Shown one piece after another: positions 7,959-13,756 of a stretch of 13,756 nt of DNA. The DNA comes from JBLHUT01 sp047629975 (GTDB lineage: Bacteria > Pseudomonadota > Alphaproteobacteria > Rhodobacterales > Rhodobacteraceae). Numbering within the stretch: the first letter of the stretch is position 1; every line of letters begins with the position of its first letter. Made by a program: the position numbers and the translations under genes. The notes beneath the pieces are model-generated. The model worked only from the letters and a program-made list of their open reading frames with translations, was not told the origin of the DNA and ran no database searches. The DNA lies in the NCBI GenBank assembly GCA_047629975.1, contig JBLHUT010000062.1:1-13756 (forward strand), written 5' to 3'.

Positions 7959-8795
7959 ATGACCAGAACAATCGCTTTTCAGGGAGAACCCGGTGCCTAT
8001 TCCCATCAGGCCTGTGTTGATACCTATCCCGATGCCACGATTCTGCCGTGCCACACCTTTGAAGATGTCTTTGAGGCGATGAACCGCGGGCAGGCCGATC
8101 TGGCGATGCTGCCTGTCGAAAATACGACCTATGGCCGGGTGGCGGATATTCACCGCCTGCTGCCAGAAAGCGGGCTGCACATCATTGGTGAGGCCTTTGT
8201 GCGGGTGCATATCAACCTGCTCGGGGTTCCGGGGGCCACTCTTGAACAGGTCAAGACCGCCCAAAGCCATACGGTTTTGCTGGGGCAGGCGCGCAAGTTC
8301 CTGAGTGCGCATAAAATAACGTCGGTGGTCGGCGTCGATACGGCGGGTTCGGCGCAACATATCGCAGCATTAGGCGAGCCGTCGCAGGCTGCTCTTGCCT
8401 CTGATCTGGCAGGGAAAATCTATGGGCTTGATGTTCTGGCGCGCAATATCGAAGATCAGGACAACAACACGACACGCTTTCTTGTGATGTCGCACGAGGC
8501 CGATTCCACGCGCCGCGGGTCCGACGGGATGATGACCAGCTTTGTATTTCGCGTGAACAATATTCCCGCAGCACTTTACAAGGCGATGGGCGGGTTCGCG
8601 ACCAACGGTGTGAATATGACCAAGCTTGAAAGCTATATGGTGGGGGGGCAATTCACCGCAACGCAATTCTATGCGGATGTCGAAGGGCACCCCGACGATG
8701 CACCGGTGCGCCGCGCCCTTGAAGAACTGGGCTATTTCACGTCACAGATTCGTATTCTGGGGACCTATCCTGCCGATCCGCGCCGTCACGGATAA
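7959..8795 (+). CDS. pheA: Prephenate dehydratase (monofunctional, with ACT domain)
   Basis: Converts prephenate to phenylpyruvate with loss of water and CO2, the committed step to phenylalanine, in the cytoplasm. The 278 residues fit the monofunctional enzyme without a chorismate mutase domain. The catalytic domain (about 3-180) starts IAFQGEPGAYSH and carries LPVENTTYG (51-59). The hallmark NNTTRF (169-174) holds the threonine needed for catalysis. An ACT regulatory domain follows (about 193-272), but its usual ESRP motif reads ESYM (224-227) followed by a GG-containing loop. Start ATG 7959 has AGGAGA six bases upstream. It is divergent from cycM and convergent with the EthD gene. Phenylalanine feedback is expected from the ACT domain but is not proved by sequence. 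Confidence 0.95.
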   Translation: MTRTIAFQGEPGAYSHQACVDTYPDATILPCHTFEDVFEAMNRGQADLAMLPVENTTYGRVADIHRLLPESGLHIIGEAFVRVHINLLGVPGATLEQVKTAQSHTVLLGQARKFLSAHKITSVVGVDTAGSAQHIAALGEPSQAALASDLAGKIYGLDVLARNIEDQDNNTTRFLVMSHEADSTRRGSDGMMTSFVFRVNNIPAALYKAMGGFATNGVNMTKLESYMVGGQFTATQFYADVEGHPDDAPVRRALEELGYFTSQIRILGTYPADPRRHG

Positions 8796-8801
8796 CGACC
8801 G

Positions 8802-8825
8802 AAAAAAGGGGGGGCAAAGGCCCCC
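8802..8825 (-). terminator. Intrinsic terminator of the EthD-domain gene
   Basis: On the minus strand GGGGGC (8825 to 8820), loop CTTT and GCCCCC form a six-pair GC stem. Two more C and then six T (8807 to 8802) follow. It lies 18 bases beyond the EthD gene stop and within 7 bases of the pheA stop on the other strand, in a compact convergent junction. Confidence 0.8.
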
Positions 8826-8842
8826 ACCCAAGGCACTGACTT

Positions 8843-9151
8843 TTATGCCATGACTTCGCCGATAAGCATGGTCGGTGCGGCATTTGTAAATTTCGGAATA
8901 TCGGCCAGAACGGGGCCGGCACCGCCAAGAGCGGCCTGAAGCGCCTCCATGTCAGGAAAGACGAGCGTCGCGACCACATGGAAGGCTGGTGGAACGTCAG
9001 GACCACCTGCAAGACCCTTTGACGCGGTCATGCTCTGCATGTGGGCGCCCATATAAGTATCAACCAACGGAAGGTGCGTGCTGGTGTAGTACGCATCGTC
9101 AAAGGTTGATCCTTCGGTGATCGGGTAGAGAACTTGCAGAGTTACGGCCAT
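8843..9151 (-). CDS. EthD domain-containing protein (dimeric alpha/beta-barrel fold)
   Basis: A 102-residue cytoplasmic protein matching the EthD family, small ferredoxin-like alpha/beta-barrel proteins named after a gene needed for ethyl tert-butyl ether degradation. Typical features are the opening strand VTLQVLYP, the segment FDDAYYTSTHLPLV with a conserved histidine, a central HVVATLVFPDMEALQAAL and the C-terminal strand MLIGEVMA. There is no signal peptide or membrane segment. Start ATG 9151 has AAGGAG seven bases upstream. It is a single-gene unit with its own terminator. The biochemical role of most EthD proteins is unknown, and no degradation genes lie nearby, so no pathway is assigned. 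Confidence 0.85.
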   Translation of the reverse strand: MAVTLQVLYPITEGSTFDDAYYTSTHLPLVDTYMGAHMQSMTASKGLAGGPDVPPAFHVVATLVFPDMEALQAALGGAGPVLADIPKFTNAAPTMLIGEVMA

Positions 9152-9198
9152 CTAACGGCTCCTTTTCTTATGTTATCGCGTTTTTGAGTTGGACACGA

Positions 9199-9227
9199 AG
9201 TGGAAGCGCAGAGCCTTTTGATGTCAA
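9199..9227 (-). promoter_or_regulatory. Candidate promoter of the EthD gene
   Basis: A perfect -35 hexamer TTGACA lies on the minus strand (9227 to 9222), immediately downstream of the pnp terminator. A 17-base spacer leads to TCCACT (9204 to 9199), a poor -10. The distance to the start codon is about 48 bases. The -35 match and position between terminator and gene favour it; the weak -10 lowers confidence. Confidence 0.4.
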
Positions 9228-9228
9228 C

Positions 9229-9260
9229 AAAAAACCGCCTCAGGGACTGAAGCGGTTTTT
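9229..9260 (-). terminator. Intrinsic terminator of pnp
   Basis: Arms 9230-9238 (AAAAACCGC) and 9252-9260 (GCGGTTTTT) pair. The inner bases TTCAG and CTGAG extend the stem to 14 pairs with one wobble and a three-base loop. On the minus strand the stem runs into six T. It stands about 60 bases after the pnp stop. With T on both sides it might also work weakly on the plus strand. Confidence 0.85.
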
Positions 9261-9271
9261 CAAGTTCAAGA

Positions 9272-9310
9272 GCGATGCACCAGACCCCTGCAAGAGCGGC
9301 GGTGCATCGC
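9272..9310 (-). repeat. Second hairpin in the pnp 3' untranslated region
   Basis: A perfect 10-base inverted repeat, GCGATGCACC (9272-9281) and GGTGCATCGC (9301-9310), with a 19-base loop. It begins 11 bases after the pnp stop codon and is not followed by a T tract, so it is not itself an intrinsic terminator. It may act as an RNA-stability or processing element ahead of the true terminator. Confidence 0.6.
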
Positions 9311-9321
9311 AATTTCGGTGC

Positions 9322-11454
9322 TTACTCCGAAGGCGCTTCTTCTGTTGCGAACTCGCCGGTCTCTTGATTGACGACTTTCATCGACAGACGCACCTTGCCG
9401 CGTTCATCAAAGCCTAACAGCTTGACCCAGACTTCCTGACCTTCCTTCAACACATCCGACGGATGGTTCAGGCGGCGGTTTTCGATCTGGCTGACGTGTA
9501 CAAGCCCGTCGCGCTTGCCGAAGAAGTTCACAAAGGCGCCGAAATCGACAATCTTGACGACCGTGCCCTTATAGATTTTGCCTTCTTCCGGCTCGGCCAC
9601 GATCGACCAGATCATGTCATAGGCTTTCTTGATCGACTCGCCGTTGGGCGACGCGATCTTGATGATACCATCGTCATTGATGTCGACCTTTGCGCCCGAC
9701 ACTTCGACGATTTCGCGAATGACCTTGCCACCGGATCCGATAACTTCGCGGATTTTGTCTGTGGGCACCTGCATCGTTTCGATGCGTGGTGCATGGACAG
9801 AGAAGTCAGCCGCACCGGTCAGGGATTTGGACATCTCGCCAAGGATATGCATCCGGCCGTCTTTGGCTTGTGCAAGTGCCTTTTCCATAATGTCCGGCGT
9901 GATACCGGCCACTTTGATGTCCATCTGCAAGGACGTGATGCCGTTCTCGGTACCTGCGACCTTGAAGTCCATGTCGCCGAGGTGATCCTCGTCGCCAAGA
10001 ATATCGGTCAGAATCGCATACTCGCCGCTATCTTCGAGAATCAGACCCATGGCCACACCGGCAACGGCGGATTTAAGCGGTACGCCCGCATCCATCATCG
10101 ACAGTGATCCGCCACAAACAGACGCCATCGAGCTGGAACCGTTCGACTCGGTGATCTCGGAAACAACCCGGATCGTGTAGGGGAAGTCGGTTGCCGCAGG
10201 CAAAACAGCCTGCAACGCGCGCCACGCCAACTTGCCGTGGCCGATTTCACGCCGGCCCGGAGGACCGAAACGTCCGACTTCACCAACCGAGTACGGAGGG
10301 AAGTTGTAATGCAACAGGAAGTTCGAGCGGAACATACCGTTCAGCGCGTCGATCATCTGCTCGTCATCACCGGTACCCAGCGTGGTCACGACCAGACCTT
10401 GTGTTTCACCGCGTGTGAACAGGGCCGAACCGTGGGTCCGTGGCAACATGCCGGTTTCGCAAACAATCGGGCGAACGGTCGTGGTGTCACGCCCGTCGAT
10501 CCGCTTGCCTGTTTTGACGACATCGCCGCGCAGGATTGACGACTCAAGCTTTTTGAACGCCGAACCAAGGTTCGAATCGCCCAGTTGCTCGTCGGTCAGT
10601 GCCGCTTTGATCGTGTCGCGTGCCGCAGAAACGGCTGTGGTCCGCTCTTGCTTGTCGGTGATTGCAAAAGCAGCGCGCATGGCGTCTTCGCCGGCGGCTT
10701 TGACGACTGCGTAAAGGTCCGAGTAATCGGCCGGTACAAAGTCGAACGGCTCTTTGGCGCAATCTTCGGCCAGATCGATGATCAGGTCGATGACCGGCTG
10801 GATCTGCTCGTGGGCGAACTTAACGGCCCCCAGCATCTCTTCTTCGGACAGCTCATAGGCTTCGGATTCGACCATCATCACGGCATCTTTGGTGCCGGCC
10901 ACAACCAGATCAAGCCGTTGATCGGGCTTGTTGCGCAGGTCGTGCATATCGTCGATTTCGGGGTTCAGCACATAGGCACCGGCGGTATAACCCACGCGGC
11001 AGGCTGCGATCGGGCCCATGAACGGCGCGCCAGAGATGGTCAGCGCAGCAGAGGCCGCGATCATTGCGACCATGTCGGGATCGTTGACCAGATCATGTGA
11101 CAACACGGTACAGATGATCAGGACTTCGTTCTTGAAGCCGGGCACGAAAAGCGGGCGCAGCGGACGGTCGATCAAACGGCTCGTGAGCGTTTCTTTTTCC
11201 GTCGGGCGGGCTTCACGCTTGAAGAATCCACCGGGGATCTTGCCAGCGGCATAATATTTTTCGTTGTAATGCACGGTGAGCGGGAAAAAATCCTGCCCCG
11301 GCTTTTGGGATTTTGCAAAGGTAACAGCAGCCATAACGCTGGTTTCACCAAGTGTGGCGATGACACAGCCATCAGCCTGCCGGGCAACTTTGCCCGTTTC
11401 AAGAGTGAGCGTTTCTTCGCCCCATTGCATCGATTTCGTCGTTACGTTGAACAT
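9322..11454 (-). CDS. pnp: Polynucleotide phosphorylase (PNPase)
   Basis: A 3'-to-5' exoribonuclease that uses phosphate to release nucleoside diphosphates; it acts in mRNA decay and is often part of a degradosome. The 710 residues match the full-length family. Domains in order: RNase PH-like 1 (about 12-145), helical domain (about 240-320), RNase PH-like 2 (about 325-545), KH domain (about 562-620, GSGG at 573-576) and S1 domain (625-692). Active-site candidates in the second core are Ser440-Ser442 (NGSSS) for phosphate and Asp488 and Asp494 in LGDEDHLGDMDFK. Start ATG 11454 is chosen over a GTG one codon earlier because AGGA lies about six bases upstream. It follows rpsO on the same strand, the arrangement known from E. 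coli, where PNPase autoregulates through its leader. The leader here is also structured. Confidence 0.98.
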   Translation of the reverse strand: MFNVTTKSMQWGEETLTLETGKVARQADGCVIATLGETSVMAAVTFAKSQKPGQDFFPLTVHYNEKYYAAGKIPGGFFKREARPTEKETLTSRLIDRPLRPLFVPGFKNEVLIICTVLSHDLVNDPDMVAMIAASAALTISGAPFMGPIAACRVGYTAGAYVLNPEIDDMHDLRNKPDQRLDLVVAGTKDAVMMVESEAYELSEEEMLGAVKFAHEQIQPVIDLIIDLAEDCAKEPFDFVPADYSDLYAVVKAAGEDAMRAAFAITDKQERTTAVSAARDTIKAALTDEQLGDSNLGSAFKKLESSILRGDVVKTGKRIDGRDTTTVRPIVCETGMLPRTHGSALFTRGETQGLVVTTLGTGDDEQMIDALNGMFRSNFLLHYNFPPYSVGEVGRFGPPGRREIGHGKLAWRALQAVLPAATDFPYTIRVVSEITESNGSSSMASVCGGSLSMMDAGVPLKSAVAGVAMGLILEDSGEYAILTDILGDEDHLGDMDFKVAGTENGITSLQMDIKVAGITPDIMEKALAQAKDGRMHILGEMSKSLTGAADFSVHAPRIETMQVPTDKIREVIGSGGKVIREIVEVSGAKVDINDDGIIKIASPNGESIKKAYDMIWSIVAEPEEGKIYKGTVVKIVDFGAFVNFFGKRDGLVHVSQIENRRLNHPSDVLKEGQEVWVKLLGFDERGKVRLSMKVVNQETGEFATEEAPSE

Positions 11455-11623
11455 CACGTTTCCTAAATTGGCCGCCGGGGCGTATCCCCTGTCGTACGGC
11501 CTGTTTTGCGTGCGGAGGCGTATCCTCCACGGCCTGTGTCGTTTATCCCGATCACACCAGGCCCGGCCTGATCAAGACCTCCGATAATCCCCGGAGCGGG
11601 AAGGACAATCGCTTGCCCCATGG
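11455..11623 (-). promoter_or_regulatory. Structured pnp leader with tandem hairpins
   Basis: About 170 bases between the rpsO terminator and pnp. Read on the minus strand it holds CAGGC-CGG-GCCTG (about 11559-11571), GGAGG-ATACG-CCTCC (11528 to 11514) and GGGG-ATACG-CCCC (11489 to 11477). The last two share the loop ATACG although their stems differ, and each is preceded by ACAGGCCGT, so the unit looks duplicated. The last hairpin ends 22 bases before the pnp ATG. A role in PNPase autoregulation or RNase III processing is inferred by analogy with enterobacterial pnp leaders. I see no clear promoter box. Confidence 0.55.
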
Positions 11624-11649
11624 AAAAACCGCGCCCCGATGGGACGCGG
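11624..11649 (-). terminator. Intrinsic terminator downstream of rpsO
   Basis: On the minus strand CCGCGTCCC (11649 to 11641), loop ATC and GGGGCGCGG (11637 to 11629) form a nine-pair stem with one G-U pair. Five T (11628 to 11624) follow. It starts 7 bases after the rpsO stop, so pnp must rely on read-through or on a separate promoter in 11455-11623. Confidence 0.82.
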
Positions 11650-11656
11650 AATGTAT

Positions 11657-11926
11657 TTAGCGGCGCAGGCCCAAACGGGCGATCAGGGCGACATAACGCG
11701 CCTCGTCCTTACCCTTCAGGTAATCCAGCAGCTTGCGGCGCAGGGCCACCATTTTCAAAAGGCCACGGCGACCGTGGTTGTCTTTTTTGTGCGTCTTGAA
11801 ATGCTCTGTGAGCGTGGCAATCCGGGAAGACAGGATAGCAACCTGAACTTCGGGCGAACCTGTGTCGCCCGGCTTGGTTGCATAATCCGCCATGACGCGG
11901 GCTTTCTCTTCGACTGTGATCGACAT
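11657..11926 (-). CDS. rpsO: 30S ribosomal protein S15
   Basis: Primary binding protein of the 16S rRNA central domain. The 89 residues equal the family norm. Recognisable segments are GDTGSPEVQVAILSSRI, the conserved HKKDNHGRRGLLKMV rRNA-contact region and the terminal KGKDEARYVALIARLGLRR. Start ATG 11926 is preceded by AAGGAGA with good spacing. A TATACG box on the minus strand near 12018-12023, behind a T-rich stretch, might be its -10, but no clear -35 is seen. It is followed by its own terminator and pnp, the conserved rpsO-pnp pair. Confidence 0.98.
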   Translation of the reverse strand: MSITVEEKARVMADYATKPGDTGSPEVQVAILSSRIATLTEHFKTHKKDNHGRRGLLKMVALRRKLLDYLKGKDEARYVALIARLGLRR

Positions 11927-12039
11927 CGGGGTCTCCTTGAATAAAAGGGTGGATGGCGCAGGCCGGGATGTCGTCCAGCAAGGCCCGTGGAGAGTGCCGC
12001 TCCAAATCTGAGGCGGATGCGCGCGTATAAAAGAATTCC

Positions 12040-12068
12040 AAGCAAAAGAAAAGATGCAAACGCGTTGC
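12040..12068 (-). terminator. Weak candidate terminator after the DUF5665 gene
   Basis: A short stem GCAA/TTGC (12056-12068) around CGCG-rich loop bases, followed on the minus strand by a T-rich tract (TCTTTTCTTTT). The stem is short, so it may be chance. It would separate the DUF5665 gene from rpsO. Confidence 0.3.
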
Positions 12069-12091
12069 GTGCCGCTACCTGAAATCTTCGG

Positions 12092-12370
12092 TTACTCGCT
12101 TTTGATTTCGATCTGGCGCGCGATCTCAACGGCCCATTCGCCGATAATCGGGATGAAGTCGATACGCGTCAGCAAAAAGCCGACAAGCGACACCAGAATC
12201 GATGCGCCGACAACCGTACCAAGACCCAGCGCCAAACCGCGCACGAACTGGAACATCACCAGTCGCCACCACGAATTGTGGATCTTGATGAAGCGATGAT
12301 TGTTCAGTCGCTGAAGCTCCCGCCGAAGCGCGACAATTTCGGTATTGTCTGTTGGTATCTGTTCTTTCAT
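12092..12370 (-). CDS. DUF5665-like small membrane protein, function unknown
   Basis: A 92-residue protein that I recognise as DUF5665-like, a family seen in alphaproteobacteria with no known function. The N-terminal third is hydrophilic with a helical, Leu/Arg-rich segment (ALRRELQRLNNHRFIKIHN, about 15-33). It then has WWRLVMFQFVRGLALGLGTVVG and a hydrophobic stretch that together could make one or two membrane helices (about 38-70). The end is short and charged (AVEIARQIEIKSE). There is no signal peptide and no cysteine. ATG 12370 is chosen because AGG in AGCAGG lies five bases upstream; GTG 12376 has worse spacing. It is divergent from secE and precedes rpsO by 165 bases on the same strand. 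Confidence 0.75.
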   Translation of the reverse strand: MKEQIPTDNTEIVALRRELQRLNNHRFIKIHNSWWRLVMFQFVRGLALGLGTVVGASILVSLVGFLLTRIDFIPIIGEWAVEIARQIEIKSE

Positions 12371-12482
12371 GCCCACCTGCTAGCGTCTGGGAACGGGATG
12401 TTTAAGCGCAAATTTGCAATCCTTGTCCAAATAGCGCGAATCGCGAGGCCATTCCGCTTTGTTGGCTTGAATTTTCTGTGGT

Positions 12483-12496
12483 GCAGGCGTATCTGC
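12483..12496. repeat. Small hairpin with a GGCGTAT core in the DUF5665-secE gap
   Basis: GCAG, then GCGTAT, then CTGC form a four-pair hairpin in the divergent intergenic region, 29 bases before the secE ATG. Its core matches the GGCGTATC core of the two hairpins in the pnp leader. Read as RNA in the DUF5665 direction the loop contains ATACGC, as in pnp; in the secE direction it is the complement. Short, so possibly chance. Confidence 0.4.
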
Positions 12497-12525
12497 CTCC
12501 CAACTCGTGCAAGTAAGGGCGTCTT

Positions 12526-12723
12526 ATGGCTATGGCTAATCCTCTCCAGTTTATTCAACAGGTTCGCTCGGAAGTTGCCAAGGTGGTTTGGCCGACCCGT
12601 CGCGAGGTCATTCTGACGACCGCGATGGTTTTCGTCATGGCGACCTTGACGGCGATCTTCTTTTTCTTTGTGGATTTGCTGATCCGTAGCGGCCTGACGA
12701 TGGGTCTGGGCCTGTTCGGCTGA
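12526..12723 (+). CDS. secE: Preprotein translocase subunit SecE
   Basis: Essential small subunit that clamps SecY in the SecYEG protein-export channel of the inner membrane. The 65-residue single-helix form is usual outside enterobacteria. The cytoplasmic amphipathic helix and conserved hinge are visible in FIQQVRSEVAKVVWPTRREV (residues 9-28). The membrane helix (about 29-55) is followed by a short periplasmic tail. Start ATG 12526 has AAGGG six bases upstream; a second ATG two codons later is possible. It is expected to be followed by nusG on the same strand, but here the next gene is tRNA-Trp on the opposite strand. Confidence 0.95.
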   Translation: MAMANPLQFIQQVRSEVAKVVWPTRREVILTTAMVFVMATLTAIFFFFVDLLIRSGLTMGLGLFG

Positions 12724-12733
12724 ACGTCTTTCG

Positions 12734-12754
12734 CCAGAGCTGTCTAGGCTCTGG
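12734..12754 (+). terminator. Possible terminator hairpin after secE
   Basis: CCAGAGC (12734-12740) and GCTCTGG (12748-12754) form a seven-pair stem with a seven-base loop, 11 bases after the secE stop. The following bases (TGCCCGCGTTTGATTTTG) hold only scattered T, so termination efficiency is doubtful. Confidence 0.4.
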
Positions 12755-12791
12755 TGCCCGCGTTTGATTTTGAAGATTGCCCCGACATCCC

Positions 12792-12803
12792 CGACAGCTG
12801 TCG
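12792..12803. repeat. Perfect 12-base palindrome in the secE-trnW gap
   Basis: CGACAGCTGTCG is a perfect palindrome between the convergent secE and tRNA-Trp genes. It has no T tract and no loop in the simple form, so a protein-binding site, a small cruciform or chance are all possible. Confidence 0.4.
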
Positions 12804-12856
12804 TAATTCTGCGATTCGTGCAGATTACATTCTGTCTGGATATCCGGAAGTGGCTT

Positions 12857-12932
12857 TGGCAGGGGCTGAGGGACTCGAACCCACGACCCTCGGTTTTGGA
12901 GACCGATGCTCTACCAACTGAGCTAAACCCCT
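12857..12932 (-). tRNA. trnW: tRNA-Trp (anticodon CCA)
   Basis: A 76-base cloverleaf on the minus strand. The acceptor stem AGGGGTT pairs with AGCCCCT (one G-U), followed by discriminator G and an encoded CCA end (12859 to 12857). The D-arm is GCTCAGTTGGTAGAGC. The anticodon loop is CTCCAAA with anticodon CCA, in the stem GGTCT.../AAACC. The T-arm contains GGTTCGAGTCC. It lies downstream of tuf on the same strand, as is common in proteobacteria. No intron is present. Confidence 0.97.
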
Positions 12933-13116
12933 AAAGCCGTGTTCCAATTAGTCCGAATGTGACAGGGGCGCAAGAGCCAACAGGGCGACTTTTTCCGGAA
13001 ATCAAAAATGTCTTAACTCTGGCGGTTCCTGCGCGTGGTTTTCAAAGCATTATTTGCGCAGAGGCCCGGAGAATGACCGGCGCACGGCTTTGCACCCGAA
13101 AGCAGTACCTGAAACG

Positions 13117-13150
13117 CAAACAAGGCGCCCTGTGCGGGGCGCCTTGTTTG
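13117..13150 (-). terminator. tuf: Intrinsic terminator of tuf
   Basis: A perfect 14-pair inverted repeat (13117-13130 with 13137-13150) with a six-base loop, about 35 bases after the tuf stop. On the minus strand the stem ends in TTGTTTG and is followed by CGTTTC; on the plus strand it is followed by TTCTTATAA, so it may act both ways. It should isolate trnW from tuf transcription. The stretch between it and trnW (12933-13116) holds no gene that I can support. Confidence 0.82.
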
Positions 13151-13184
13151 TTCTTATAAAATAATGTGCTTTCTCAGGCCCCGA

Positions 13185-13756
13185 TTACTCGAGGATTTTG
13201 GAGACGACACCCGCGCCGACGGTACGGCCGCCTTCGCGGATAGCAAAGCGCAGGCCTTGCTCCATGGCGATCGGTGCGATCAGCTCGACGCCGAACGACA
13301 CGTTGTCACCCGGCATGACCATTTCGGTGCCTTCGGCCAGCATGACCGTACCCGTAACGTCCGTTGTCCGGAAATAGAACTGTGGACGGTAGTTGGCGAA
13401 GAACGGCGTGTGACGGCCACCCTCGTCTTTGGTAAGGATATAGGCTTCGGCCTCGAACTTGGTGTGCGGCAGAACCGACTTCGGCTTGCACAGCACCTGA
13501 CCGCGCTCGATACCTTCACGGTCAACACCGCGCAGAAGAAGACCGACGTTGTCGCCTGCTTGACCCTGATCCAGCAGCTTGCGGAACATCTCGACGCCCG
13601 TACAAGTTGTCTTGGAGGTCGCGCGGATGCCAACGATCTCGATCTCTTCGCCGACTTTCACGACACCGCGCTCGATGCGGCCCGTTGCAACCGTACCACG
13701 ACCGGAGATCGAGAAAACGTCCTCGACCGGCATCAGGAACGGCTGGTCAACAGCAC
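13185..13756 (-). CDS. tuf: Elongation factor Tu, C-terminal half (5' end outside window)
   Basis: EF-Tu delivers aminoacyl-tRNA to the ribosome as a GTP complex. The window begins in the frame AVDQPFLMPVEDVFSISGRG, the start of domain 2, so the GTPase domain lies beyond base 13756. About 190 of some 391 residues are seen. Domain 2 includes GTVATGRIERGVVKVG and CTGVEMFRKLLDQGQAGDNVG. Domain 3 includes YILTKDEGGRHTPFFANYRPQFYFRTTDVTG and ends GGRTVGAGVVSKILE. The sequence is intact up to the stop TAA at 13185-13187. Alphaproteobacteria often carry two tuf copies; the one next to tRNA-Trp is usually the secE-side copy. Confidence 0.98.
   Translation of the reverse strand, partial: AVDQPFLMPVEDVFSISGRGTVATGRIERGVVKVGEEIEIVGIRATSKTTCTGVEMFRKLLDQGQAGDNVGLLLRGVDREGIERGQVLCKPKSVLPHTKFEAEAYILTKDEGGRHTPFFANYRPQFYFRTTDVTGTVMLAEGTEMVMPGDNVSFGVELIAPIAMEQGLRFAIREGGRTVGAGVVSKILE

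Noticed and set aside
7857..8360. Upstream extension of the cytochrome c reading frame, antisense to pheA
   Set aside because: The extension covers half of pheA on the opposite strand, shows no family similarity, and the recognised CycM N-terminus begins at 7856.
9463..10107. Long plus-strand open frame (about 214 codons) opposite pnp
   Set aside because: It is the mirror of the strongly codon-biased pnp gene; the protein has no recognisable family and no convincing ribosome site.
12278..12616. Plus-strand frame overlapping the DUF5665 gene start and secE
   Set aside because: It overlaps two recognised genes in other frames and its product looks like random translation.
12959..13159. Plus-strand 66-codon frame between tRNA-Trp and tuf
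   Set aside because: It runs through the tuf terminator hairpin, has no family resemblance and no good ribosome site; the stretch is better read as non-coding.
1..13756. Search for CRISPR arrays, insertion sequences, prophage, integrons, toxin-antitoxin or defence modules
   Set aside because: No spaced repeats, transposase or integrase motifs, or small-gene pairs of those types were seen; the window reads as core chromosome.

Overview
The window looks like core chromosome of an alphaproteobacterium, most likely a member of the Rhodobacteraceae (Roseobacter group). The evidence is moderately high GC, a membrane-anchored CycM-type cytochrome c, a YejABEF-type peptide importer, a stand-alone prephenate dehydratase, a DUF5665 membrane protein and a tuf/tRNA-Trp/secE neighbourhood. 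The family assignment comes from protein character, not from a database search. I see no phage, plasmid, insertion sequence, CRISPR array, toxin-antitoxin pair or defence system, and no convincing new multi-gene system. The interest lies in one broken gene, one enzyme with an altered active site, one unexpected gene orientation and several structured non-coding leaders.

Bases 1-1444 (+ strand): the C-terminal part of an RsmC-like rRNA methyltransferase, then a short-chain dehydrogenase/reductase (SDR) whose catalytic lysine is replaced by serine. Bases 1452-7159 (- strand): a yejA-yejB-yejE-yejF ABC importer operon. The ATPase gene yejF carries an in-gene deletion plus frameshift that removes Walker B and the switch histidine of its first nucleotide-binding domain.

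Bases 7271-9260: a strong terminator, cycM (-), then divergently pheA (+), which converges on a small EthD-domain gene (-). Each - strand gene here ends in a recognisable intrinsic terminator. Bases 9229-11926 (- strand): rpsO followed by pnp, the classic S15/polynucleotide phosphorylase pair. Between them are an rpsO terminator and a structured pnp leader with two small hairpins that share the same five-base loop. Two more hairpins lie after pnp.

Bases 12092-13756: a DUF5665 gene (-), divergent secE (+), tRNA-Trp (-) and the C-terminal half of tuf (-). In many proteobacteria the order is tuf, trnW, secE, nusG on one strand. Here secE points the other way, toward trnW, and no nusG follows it.

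Functionally the window is mostly housekeeping: rRNA modification, translation (S15, EF-Tu, tRNA-Trp), protein export (SecE), RNA decay (PNPase), phenylalanine synthesis and respiratory electron transfer. The peptide importer is probably inactive if the yejF lesion is real.
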